A DNA stretch of 35,362 bases from Vibrio sp. Isolate32 (GTDB lineage: Bacteria; Pseudomonadota; Gammaproteobacteria; Enterobacterales; Vibrionaceae): positions 1 to 35,362 of the forward strand of contig NZ_JAKEUQ010000020.1 in NCBI RefSeq assembly GCF_022397955.1, written 5' to 3'. Position 1 is the stretch's first letter, and each line of letters begins with the position of its first letter. Of this stretch, positions 1-7,509 are shown piece after piece. Both the position numbers and the translations under genes were made by a program. The notes beneath the pieces were generated by a model. The model was not told the origin of the DNA. It saw only the letters and a program-made list of their open reading frames with translations, and ran no database searches.

Positions 1-2
1 AA

Positions 3-215
3 CGCGCCATTAAACCGCTGGTCATTGGAAGAAAAAATTGGCTCTTCTCAAATACACCAAATGGTGCTGATGCGAGCGCGATGCTTTACAGCATCGTCGA
101 GACAGCGAAAGCCAACGGCCTTATCCTCTACGACTACATAGTCAAGTGCATGAAAGAGCTCGCGAAAGCTGAACCTGATATCGATGCGCTCCTACCTTGG
201 AACTTCAAACATTAA
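3..215 (+). mobile_element. IS66-family transposase (TnpC), C-terminal fragment
   Basis: The frame is open from the left edge and encodes about 70 residues ending LLPWNFKH. The phrases GRKNWLFSNTPNGADASA, YSIVETAKANGL and PDIDALLPWN are the characteristic C-terminal part of IS66-family DDE transposases, which cut and join transposon ends. Only the tail is inside the window; the catalytic core and the accessory tnpA/tnpB genes would lie to the left. The stop codon is followed by a GC-rich stretch, and the element probably ends near position 248, where the inverted complement reads GTATGCG, close to the GTAAGCG type of IS66 ends. The next gene starts immediately after, apparently cut by the insertion. 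Confidence 0.9.
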
Positions 216-248
216 CAACACCGCCCCGTGGGTTCATGGGGCGCATAC

Positions 249-698
249 GGTGATTGGGTCGAGACAGAACAAACCAGAGCGGTGGCGATTTTAGAGTCTG
301 TACAGCAGTTTTCTTTGTATAAGCTGAGAAGTGATACCTGCACAGGTCAGCCTTCTTTAGATAATCACGTTCAGCACCATGAAGCGTGTTTGTGGTATTT
401 GAACATCGCGATGACGTTTAAAGATGTCGATTTCACTCTGTTGCCAAATGCGGCTGATTTTACGGTTCCTGCGCCTAGTGTTTCACTAGGAGAAAGTGAT
501 GCAGTGTGGGTAGATGGTATGCTGAGTCAGTATGAGAAGCAGAAAAACCAATACATAAAAACCAGAGAGGCACAGGTAAAGCAGCCTTTAGAGAGCCTCT
601 TCTGGTATGTGAGTCCTTGCTTAGTGTGTTTCGCGATTGCTCTGCGCCTAACTAAGGTGACAGCAGAGCTTAAGCTAGATAAATGTGCAAAGTCTTAA
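249..698 (+). pseudogene. 3' part of an unknown membrane-anchored protein gene, cut by the IS66-type element
   Basis: An open frame of about 150 codons begins at or inside the IS66 end (a GTG at 228 lies within the element) and stops at 696-698. I do not recognise the family. The body is soluble and mixed in composition, with a hydrophobic segment near the C-terminus (around LFWYVSPCLVCFAIALRL) followed by a short lysine-rich tail, so the protein was probably anchored by a C-terminal membrane helix. The lack of a ribosome binding site and of a start outside the element suggests that the true N-terminus was lost when the element inserted. The stop lies only 3 bases from the stop of the convergent GH43-like gene. 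An intact short gene starting in the element end cannot be excluded. Confidence 0.55.
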
Positions 699-701
699 TT
701 A

Positions 702-1805
702 TTACCTATACCAAGAGACGTCCATGATGTCGTATGTTCCTCCATTTAGGCTCCAGACTTTAGCCCACTTAATTTTTGGTTGGCCATTTTCTTTAAAAGT
801 AACCGGAAGCATCAAATTATTCCCGCCTCCCCAAACGGTATTATCATCATATTTTGAAAACATTGGGAATCGGTCTCCGCTATATATCAACTGCCCATCT
901 ACATATTGAATAAAGTTATGTTGAGACATGTAACTTACTTGATGTCCTGTGGTAATAGTTCCACCATCTTGGCGTCTGGCCTCATTACCGTCATGCATGA
1001 ACGGGAATTCATGCCAGTTGTCTCCATCAACTGCACCATACCAAGTAAATTCTGCTTTCGTGGGCTCAAAACTTTCAGCAAGCCAATACTTTGTTGATGA
1101 AGGCCCCCAGCCATTAGTTTGAGACACAGTTATGTAATATTTACCACCATTTGCTCGCCAAAGATTTGGCGCTTCAACGCCCCCTCTTGTTTCTTCCCAG
1201 AGCAAATTACTCACGTTAGTAAGATTGTCTGTCAGTTTATAAAGAGAGATCTTATGCTCTCGATTGTTTTTTGGGCCACGTCGTAAATGAGCGGTTAGGT
1301 AACCCTTACCATCTATCTTAGTTAATGACATGTCTTGAACAGTCCACTTTCCACCCGGAGACCATTCTTGTAAGTATGAATATGACCCTTCTATGTTCTT
1401 TCCGTCACTAACCCAAAAGCCAAGATTACCCGACTTTTTTACTGCTATAATAAATTTACCATTGCGATTTTTCAGTATAGATGGGCGCCCCCACGCATAT
1501 GCTTTGCCAGTATCAGGGTTGACATCTACGTCAATGGTTATACCTACTTTCTTCCAACCCGAACTACCGAAGTCATCATTTTTATACATGACAGTGTCAA
1601 AGTTAACCTCCTGATCTGTGGGGTCTAATTTATGGCCAACCCAATACCAAGCATTATTTTCTTTGATGAGACTTCCGCCGTTAGCAGTAATTTCTTCACC
1701 GCTAACGTCCAACCAGGGTTCATTATTATTGATAATGCCGGCATGAGCCGAGCCTATTAAAATATTAATAGCTAAAAACGTATTTATGATTTTTTTAATT
1801 TTCAT
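702..1805 (-). CDS. Secreted glycoside hydrolase family 43-like beta-propeller protein
   Basis: This 367-residue protein starts with a typical signal peptide (KIKK, hydrophobic stretch, cleavage likely after SAHA at residue 22), so it should act in the periplasm or outside the cell. The rest fits a five-bladed beta-propeller of the GH43 type: an N-terminal ANGGS segment followed by WYWVGH (residues 41-58), a middle VQDMSLTKIDGKGYL segment (156-170) and EAPNLW (211-216), which would carry the catalytic acid Glu. The usual N-terminal base Asp is not evident, as is known for galactan-active GH43 subfamilies. The likely role is cleavage of a plant or algal polysaccharide; the substrate is not readable. 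The start ATG has a good upstream site (AGAGGAAAG). No polysaccharide-use operon surrounds it; IS remnants lie on both sides, so it was probably acquired by transfer. Confidence 0.7.
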   Translation of the reverse strand: MKIKKIINTFLAINILIGSAHAGIINNNEPWLDVSGEEITANGGSLIKENNAWYWVGHKLDPTDQEVNFDTVMYKNDDFGSSGWKKVGITIDVDVNPDTGKAYAWGRPSILKNRNGKFIIAVKKSGNLGFWVSDGKNIEGSYSYLQEWSPGGKWTVQDMSLTKIDGKGYLTAHLRRGPKNNREHKISLYKLTDNLTNVSNLLWEETRGGVEAPNLWRANGGKYYITVSQTNGWGPSSTKYWLAESFEPTKAEFTWYGAVDGDNWHEFPFMHDGNEARRQDGGTITTGHQVSYMSQHNFIQYVDGQLIYSGDRFPMFSKYDDNTVWGGGNNLMLPVTFKENGQPKIKWAKVWSLNGGTYDIMDVSWYR

Positions 1806-1915
1806 TATAGCTTTCCTCTAAAAATTTAATAAAAATGCCTACGTATAGACATCGTAAAACTTATTGTCTATTTCAAATTACTAGAGCGTGTTGATCTTTG
1901 CTGTACATTTCGTGT

Positions 1916-2454
1916 TCAACAATATATCGGTAGCCACATTAAGATGAATGCCAGTAATAACATGCTGGCAGAATTCCTTTCTAACTTTTTATATCTACTT
2001 GAAATCACTCGATAATGCTTAATTCTCCCAAAGGCATTTTCGACCAAGTGACGACACTTGTATAGACACCAATCCATACTGTCTTTGTCGATATCTTGTC
2101 CGTGATTGCGTTTAGCAATTACTGTTTCTCCGCCACGTTCCTTAACAAAAGTACGGAAAGGTTCGCTTTCGTATCCTTTATCACAAACGATGGTATTAGC
2201 TTCATCGAGTTTCTCGACTAAGCTTTCGGCATGCACTATGTCGTGGCGTTGTCCTTCTGATAAATCAAAGCAAATCGGTAGGCCACCACTATCCACGGCT
2301 AAGTGAATTTTGGTTGAGTTGCCCCGCGACTTTTTCCTATTTGCTCTGAGCTATCAGTAGCTACACCTTTACTTTTCATAACTTGGAGTAGCAGTTCCCA
2401 TCGAATAACAGTTAGCATTGTCTTGTCTTGTCTTGTCTTGTCTTGTCTTGGCAT
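1916..2454 (-). pseudogene. Broken IS5/IS427-type transposase with a (TCTTG)6 repeat in its 5' end
   Basis: The C-terminal part (1916-2296 and somewhat upstream) reads KIHLAVDSGGLPICFDLSEGQRHD and YKCRHLVENAFGRIKHYR, clear hallmarks of the DDE transposase encoded by orfB of IS427-like elements. The last catalytic Glu lies in HLVENAFG. Upstream the reading frame changes: one frame runs from an ATG at 2454 through MLT, WELLLQVMKSKG and TDSSEQIGKSRG, then a one-base shift in a G run (near 2320) is needed to enter KKSRGNSTKIHLAV. Compared with the family a stretch of the middle, including the first catalytic Asp region, is absent. The first codons are built from a pentanucleotide repeat. The gene cannot make a full transposase. 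Confidence 0.8.
2421..2450 (+). repeat. Pentanucleotide tandem repeat (TCTTG)6
   Basis: Six perfect copies of TCTTG occur in a row, preceded by a partial copy. On the minus strand they form CAAGA units just after the ATG at 2454 of the transposase remnant and encode two copies of RQDKT. Because the unit is 5 bases, loss or gain of one copy changes the reading frame. Confidence 0.95.
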
Positions 2455-2546
2455 GGTATTGGTTATGGTTTTACTTTTGGCGAAGCAAATTATAAACCTT
2501 TACCATGCTGTTCAAAAAACACTCACGAAAGATCAACGTGTCCTAG

Positions 2547-2699
2547 TTACCCTCGCAAAACCAGCACGGAATTATAATTGCCAAACGGGAACATAACGGT
2601 CTGTTTATTAACCAGCTTTCGTAAGGCGATCGTATCTATGTGGACGCTGAGGCAGGTAAAGAGAGGCGCGTTATGGGCCCCCTGACGTTAATAGACTAA
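2547..2699 (+). pseudogene. Short coding remnant of an unknown protein, next to the IS5-like end
   Basis: Directly after the right CTAG duplication, a plus-strand frame reads about 50 codons with protein-like composition (HGIIIAKREHNGLFINQL, one TAA at 2622-2624, then GDRIYVDAEAGKERRVMG and a final stop at 2697-2699). There is no start codon or ribosome binding site. I do not recognise the protein. It is probably the 3' relic of a gene interrupted by the IS5-like element, but a chance frame is possible. Confidence 0.3.
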
Positions 2700-4537
2700 C
2701 CTGAGTAAGCATGCGGGCCTGAATATTTCCACAAAGGCTCCCAGTAAGACTCAAGTAAATCATTAACATGCTCACCTTCAATAAGGTAATTGACCTCGGC
2801 CAAATTACCAGGGTAAAGATTATCCGAACCTACGATACAAACCTCATCATCGACAATCATTACTTTTGAATGGTTACCGGGAGCTGAATCAACAGCCCCA
2901 TAGAAGAACCCACTCGCACTCACTGTCGTCCAAAATGGATGCCCAATAATTCCTTGCTTAGGTGGTCTCTCTGACAATGGCTGGAATTTAAGTGTTGCTG
3001 TTTTTCCTTGCTCTGGAAGGTCTGGCCATTTGTATGTCTCACCTTCAGTTGTCTTGTCTTCAGGTACTTTATCGGTAAAAAAGAATGGAGCGATGAAGAG
3101 ACGAGATAAAGCGTCCTTGCGCTTACCATCATCGTCATCAAGTAGTTGATCGGTATCTGCATCGTGAGTCATGTAATACTCCATCAATCCAAATGTCCGT
3201 ACCGCTCCCGATCCAAATGAGTACTGATCGCCTTCTGCTCCCGCACCTGCGTCTAGTGGAGATACAACGATCTGAACAGTTAATCCTTCATTTTTAAGTA
3301 ATGCTTCGATAATCCAATGACATACGACGTGATCTTTCCAGTTCTTTTTCCAAGCACTGATCACATCCTGTTGCGACATACGGATAACATGTTTCGCATT
3401 TAAAATAAGGCTTTTTTTCATGATTTCCGATCCTATCTTAAAATCGGTATCTCGGTTAGGCCCTGTCCAATACTTACCGACCGTGAGTATGCGGTCAGAT
3501 TTTTTGTAGTCCTCTAGCTTATCGTATGAGTGATACACCTGACGCTCTTCAAAAACATTAGCATCTAAGTCTGAGACTGAACGCAAATCAAACTTTTCGA
3601 TTTGATTGACTGAAGGTAAAGGAGGTAAAACGGGAGGTTGAGGATCGACTCCAGGTTGAATACCGGTTTCATGGACCTCTAGAATACTATTCTGTTTTTC
3701 CTGTATGTAATCCTGAACATAACTAATCATAAGAGGATCATGTGGATAGTTGGGTTCGCTATCCCTGTTGTACCAAGTGAGGTCATCAGTATCTAATGAC
3801 TCCTTAGTAAGCAGAAATGTATCCGCCGTCCATAGTTCGTTAAGGAACAATTGAGAACCTAAACTGGCCGCACCGTGGACAACAACAGAAACATCATGTA
3901 CGGGAGGATAGCTTCGGAAAAGATCCATATTCAAGTTATGGCCACCAACCAAAGACTCAACACCATCACAGGCTATAATTTTGGTGTGATTCCAAGTCAT
4001 TTTTGTATCAGAATCAGAAATTAATGACGCTGGAAGAAATTTTTTCTGTAAAGACATCCAAGAACCAGTCACTCTTTGGTAGAACCTACCCACAACGAAT
4101 TCAGGCATGATCTCCCAATATGCTGAGCGCGCTCTGATTAAGCGAACCAGAGCGGCTTTGAAGTCAATAAGATTATCTGGCTCATTGATAGGGTAGAGTG
4201 GCGTCTGACCAAATATGAACCGGAACTGTGGTGATTCGGTTCGGCCCATAGGCTCCGTAAGTGCGGTATCTATTGCTCCCAGAATCGCTCTCGCCCAATC
4301 AGGATCTGGACTGTTTAGCGACGAGATATCACACCGATAACGAGTCTTCTGTACAACCTCAACAAGTGCCCGCTCAAATTCCCCCTGACGTTCAATTGCA
4401 CGAGGCATTATCTCTGGACCAAACGACATCCCCCATATGCTGGGAGTATCAAGTAACCTGACATAGTTCATGTCACTGTCATGGTAGAAAAGGTCATTTT
4501 TTGATAGTTCTTCTTTGATTAACTCTATTTTACTCAT
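2696..4537 (-). CDS. Phospholipase D-superfamily protein with two HKD motifs
   Basis: This 613-residue protein carries both catalytic motifs of the phospholipase D superfamily: H184-x-K186 ... D191 followed by VGGHN, and H556-x-K558 ... D563 followed by VGSDN. The two motifs come together in one active site that forms a phospho-histidine intermediate, and the usual reaction is hydrolysis or transfer at the head group of phospholipids. A proline-rich linker (PQPPVLPPLPS, around residue 310) separates the two halves. There is no signal peptide or membrane helix, so export, if any, needs another route. The start ATG at 4537 is preferred over GTG at 4543 because AAGG lies just upstream. It follows the Tat-exported hydrolase gene by 84 bases on the same strand, so the two are probably co-transcribed. 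Virulence-type phospholipases D of similar size exist, but I cannot assign it to one. Confidence 0.85.
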   Translation of the reverse strand: MSKIELIKEELSKNDLFYHDSDMNYVRLLDTPSIWGMSFGPEIMPRAIERQGEFERALVEVVQKTRYRCDISSLNSPDPDWARAILGAIDTALTEPMGRTESPQFRFIFGQTPLYPINEPDNLIDFKAALVRLIRARSAYWEIMPEFVVGRFYQRVTGSWMSLQKKFLPASLISDSDTKMTWNHTKIIACDGVESLVGGHNLNMDLFRSYPPVHDVSVVVHGAASLGSQLFLNELWTADTFLLTKESLDTDDLTWYNRDSEPNYPHDPLMISYVQDYIQEKQNSILEVHETGIQPGVDPQPPVLPPLPSVNQIEKFDLRSVSDLDANVFEERQVYHSYDKLEDYKKSDRILTVGKYWTGPNRDTDFKIGSEIMKKSLILNAKHVIRMSQQDVISAWKKNWKDHVVCHWIIEALLKNEGLTVQIVVSPLDAGAGAEGDQYSFGSGAVRTFGLMEYYMTHDADTDQLLDDDDGKRKDALSRLFIAPFFFTDKVPEDKTTEGETYKWPDLPEQGKTATLKFQPLSERPPKQGIIGHPFWTTVSASGFFYGAVDSAPGNHSKVMIVDDEVCIVGSDNLYPGNLAEVNYLIEGEHVNDLLESYWEPLWKYSGPHAYSG

Positions 4538-4621
4538 CTTCACCTTAACCTGCTGTTTATAAACAGCTTGTCAATTTACAAACGGATTTCGATTTAACTC
4601 TGCCACCAATTAATTTGGGGA

Positions 4622-5959
4622 TCATAAAAACTTCCAATCAACCCAGCCTTTGTTGCTTCGCTCTTTGGTTACTGGATAAGCGAGTTTATATGGCGGATCG
4701 CCAACTACATCGTCCATATAATAGGTATCGTTCGGGTTACGACCCCAAATTGATGAGATTCTTCGGACATACGGCCTTCCGGGAAGGGAGTTACTATTAC
4801 GAGTTTCTCCTCCTCCCATAATGTCGAACTCACGATGGAAGGTATGAATTTCTTTTCTTAGGTCTGTAACACTTTTTTCAACAGCGCAAGGAACAGCAAA
4901 ATCTGTTCCCCATTGGGTCAGGTAACCTCTAGCCATTTTGTAGATTAGCTCAGGGACAGGAGCAACCGTTGCGCATACCTTATCGGCAGAATAATAACCG
5001 TCACTGGTAGTATTCCCGGCTACTGTGCCGTGTCTACCACGACAGGCATAGAGCTCATAACCAATAGGTTGAGGTCGGTTACTATCTGGAGCAAGAGGAT
5101 CGGCTTGTTGTACATCGTTTGCCATGCTTGCCCAGCCTGGATACCTTTTTATCCAGTCCCACCATGACTGATTGTGGATCGTGATATCGTTATTTTCGTT
5201 TCTCATCCTTCCATTTGGCCGAGGAACTAGGGCTTGGAAGGCATGATCTTGCACGTTTAGGTTGTATGATTGATCCCAAGAATAAACGCCTACGTAGTTA
5301 ACCACGTTTGGAGGCAGTTGAGTAAGAATACTCCACCATGTGCCAGGCCCAGGAACCGGATCTATTGCGAAGATATTAACAGGCATATTACGTGTTTTTT
5401 CGTCACCATATGCATATAAGAACCAAGCAGCCATGATGGCTTCGCAGGCCCCTCGGCTATGACCGATTAGGTTAAACACATCCCCTTTACTTGCCGCAGC
5501 CAAGTTTGCACCGTGCAGTGCTAATGCAGGCATAGTCCAACCTGCAAGGGACTCCTTATACTTGGTATATTGGTTTCCGCTAATATAGCTAGAAATATCA
5601 GACAGCAGTTCATCTGGCGCGTTAAGTGGACCGTTGACCATCAGTGGTTCACTGGTATCTCTGGTATGAGCCCAGTCATTCTCACCGGCCCCCCTTACCG
5701 TCATTCCAACACCTTTCAGCTCCTTGATGATTCTAACGGGAATATAGCCTGTTGAAGGAAGGTAGATATTTTTATCACTTTCCTCACGGGAGGCCTCTCC
5801 TTCATCACGAGTGCAAGCTGTGCCAGAAAAAGATACTGTCATTACGCCTGTTTTCTCAGCGAATGAGAATCTCGGAAGAGCCGGAACAGAGGTGCTTACA
5901 AGTAAACCTGAACCACCAATCAAGCCTGATTTAAGAAAGTCTCGCCTTCTTATGTTCAT
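4622..5959 (-). CDS. Tat-exported alpha/beta hydrolase (lipase-like)
   Basis: The 445-residue product opens with a twin-arginine signal: RRRDFLK at residues 4-10, a weakly hydrophobic glycine-rich stretch, and a likely cleavage near SFA-EK (about residue 34). It should fold in the cytoplasm and be exported. The nucleophile elbow GHSRGA at 166-171 (Ser168) and a following Asp in AIDPVPGPG fit an alpha/beta hydrolase; histidines in the last third could complete the triad. An N-terminal FSGTACTRDEGE segment lies where the first beta strand and oxyanion loop are expected. ATG at 5959 is preferred over TTG at 5974 because the Arg-rich n-region follows it directly and GGGA lies upstream. With the phospholipase D gene downstream it forms a likely lipid-degrading unit. 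Substrate is unknown. Confidence 0.78.
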   Translation of the reverse strand: MNIRRRDFLKSGLIGGSGLLVSTSVPALPRFSFAEKTGVMTVSFSGTACTRDEGEASREESDKNIYLPSTGYIPVRIIKELKGVGMTVRGAGENDWAHTRDTSEPLMVNGPLNAPDELLSDISSYISGNQYTKYKESLAGWTMPALALHGANLAAASKGDVFNLIGHSRGACEAIMAAWFLYAYGDEKTRNMPVNIFAIDPVPGPGTWWSILTQLPPNVVNYVGVYSWDQSYNLNVQDHAFQALVPRPNGRMRNENNDITIHNQSWWDWIKRYPGWASMANDVQQADPLAPDSNRPQPIGYELYACRGRHGTVAGNTTSDGYYSADKVCATVAPVPELIYKMARGYLTQWGTDFAVPCAVEKSVTDLRKEIHTFHREFDIMGGGETRNSNSLPGRPYVRRISSIWGRNPNDTYYMDDVVGDPPYKLAYPVTKERSNKGWVDWKFL

Positions 5960-6087
5960 ATGTCTTATTCCCAAAAGTACTCAAAAGTTTTTATTGTTTT
6001 GGAGCAAGTTCGAGCCTTACTCTTATCGAGAAATTAACACCTAAAGGATAATTTTACTGTAAGGAAGTGTAATCAAGCGCATATCGA

Positions 6088-6698
6088 GGCTTTGATGCGT
6101 AATTCAGTTTAGAGACAGAGCCGCCCGTTTCGTGTATTTCTTAGTCAATACGATAAGTTTCAGGCATACCTAACCCAGTAAGCTTGTTCAACGCTTTTAT
6201 CATCGCGTAAGTTTCACCCACTTGGGCATTGTAATTTCTTAAGTTCAGTTGCCCTTCTAGCAGCTGCTTAACTCGATACATCGCGGTTTCTGAGAGTGAA
6301 CGTTTGTGGTATCCATACCGCTCTTTCCAATACTTATTTGAGCCGCATAACTTCTGACAACCCACGTCGAGATTTCGAGGGTGACCCCGTTCCCAAAAGG
6401 CTGCCGTTCTCTCAGCGGCATATAAAAAACTCGCTTCACCATAAGTGCTGTCGTGATGGCTAAATCACTGAACCGACGTGGCCTCCCGCGCTTATTCTGT
6501 TTGCTTTGCGCCCACCTGCTTATTGCCTCTTCATCAATCCAAAAGATCAAAGAGCCACGGTTAATAAGTGATTGGTTGTATTGCTTCCAGTTGGTTGTTT
6601 TGTAACGTGGTTTAGGCATGGGGCTACGAGAGATAGTGGACGTAGCAGATCAGATCGTAGGTTCTGGATTTAGTTCCATTGAATTACGCATCAAAGCC
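6088..6698 (-). mobile_element. Internally deleted IS5-family (IS903-like) element with perfect 19-bp ends
   Basis: The two ends are exact inverted copies of GGCTTTGATGCGTAATTCA (6088-6106 and 6680-6698). The element is 611 bp, versus about 1.05 kb for full IS903-type elements, and carries a transposase gene missing its middle. The 9 bases outside each end (GCATATCGA on the left, GGTGATCTT on the right) do not match, so there is no visible target duplication. Confidence 0.85.
6141..6619 (-). pseudogene. IS5-family (IS903-like) transposase with internal deletion and frame change
   Basis: The N-terminal frame (from ATG at 6619) reads MPKPRYKTTNWKQYNQSL and GRPRRFSDLAITTALMVKRVF, typical of the IS903/IS5 transposase start. 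The C-terminal part appears in a different frame and reads WKERYGYHKRSLSETAMYR and LRNYNAQVGETYAMIKAL, including the Glu-bearing end of the DDE core and the usual C-terminus. About 150-200 residues of the middle, including the first two catalytic Asp residues, are missing, and the frame changes in the 6260-6410 interval. The gene is dead, but the intact ends could still be moved by a related transposase supplied elsewhere. Confidence 0.85.
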
Positions 6699-7424
6699 GG
6701 TGATCTTGCGAAAGTGAAGAAAGCGCCTTCCGGTGAGTTCACCATCGAGCATTACATGGATTAAGGGTCGGAAGATGGTCAGAAAATTGGCTACCGAGCG
6801 TACCAGTGGGCTGACAACTTTGCTGATGGCCAAGATGCTATCGTCAACTCTTTTGCGTACCTATACGGTTCTAACGTTAGTTTAGAAAATACTAAGACAC
6901 CGTACTTCTGGGCGATAAAAGATACGGTATCTCCGTCTAAAGGTAACTCTGATTTCTATTTTGCTTCGACGGTTAGTCGTATGGCTCGCTCAACAGACAA
7001 CAAGATCACGCAAAAAGATAAGTATTCAAAACAGTCTCCGTCAGACTTAATTGCTTATAACTTTAATAATGCGAATAAACTGGTTGGCCTGAGTCCTGAT
7101 GCTTGTACGATCAAACAAATCGCTGATGGTGAAAAAACGCTGACTTGGTACAAAGGTTTCAACCGAGACGAGAATTGTACTGCAACTGCAGCCGACCTTG
7201 CGGGACGCGAGAAAGTGACGTCTGCAACGCTTACTAATGATGGTAGCAAGAAAATCTCAGCAGCTAGCCTAAAAGCAAGTGCACTTGAGACGCTTAAAGC
7301 TGTGGATCTAGAGTCTTCAACAGCATCTGATTTAACGGATAGCGACTTCGCTGCAATGAAAGCGAAGTACGATGGTGCAGTGAAGAAATACAGTAACTTC
7401 AATAGCATTCAGTTCTGGAAGTAA
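6699..7424 (+). pseudogene. 3' part of an unknown, probably secreted protein, with an internal stop
   Basis: From the right IS end a plus-strand frame reads GDLAKVKKAPSGEFTIEHYM, hits TAA at 6762-6764, and continues in the same frame through GYRAYQWADNFADGQDAIVN, TPYFWAIKDTV and on to a stop at 7422-7424. The downstream part from ATG at 6981 alone is 147 codons but has no visible ribosome binding site. The polar, Ser/Thr/Ala/Lys-rich composition, the two cysteines (DACTIK and DENCTA) and lack of hydrophobic segments suggest an exported protein. I do not recognise the family. The N-terminal part is missing on the other side of the IS, so a deletion or rearrangement removed it. Confidence 0.6.
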
Positions 7425-7447
7425 GCCTATTACCTCCATCCTAATGT

Positions 7448-7477
7448 AAAAATGGGCAGTCTATCTGCCCATTTTTT
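7448..7477. terminator. Bidirectional hairpin terminator
   Basis: The stem AAAAATGGGCAG pairs with CTGCCCATTTTT around a 5-base loop, giving T runs in both directions. It separates the decayed plus-strand gene ending at 7424 from the minus-strand permease ending at 7510. Confidence 0.9.
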
Positions 7478-7509
7478 GTGCCTGTCGTACAGCGGTCTCG
7501 CAGTAATTT

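Larger units (their letters stand above)
1885..2542 (-). mobile_element. Internally deleted IS5-family (IS427-like) insertion element
   Basis: The ends carry an imperfect inverted repeat sharing GTTGATCTTT (left near 1890-1899, right near 2529-2538 on the other strand). The sequence CTAG flanks both sides (1881-1884 and 2543-2546) and is a plausible 4-bp target duplication of the YTAR type known for IS5 relatives. The element is about 658 bp, shorter than the 800-900 bp usual for this group. It holds only a broken transposase gene. Confidence 0.7.

Noticed and set aside
2696..5959. Type VI secretion effector cassette
   Set aside because: No VgrG, PAAR, Hcp or adaptor gene and no immunity-type gene is adjacent; the hydrolase has a Tat signal, which is not typical of such effectors.
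7055..7408. Minus-strand 117-codon frame opposite the unknown 3' remnant
   Set aside because: It is an Ala/Ser/Leu-rich mirror of the plus-strand coding pattern, with no start signal of its own.
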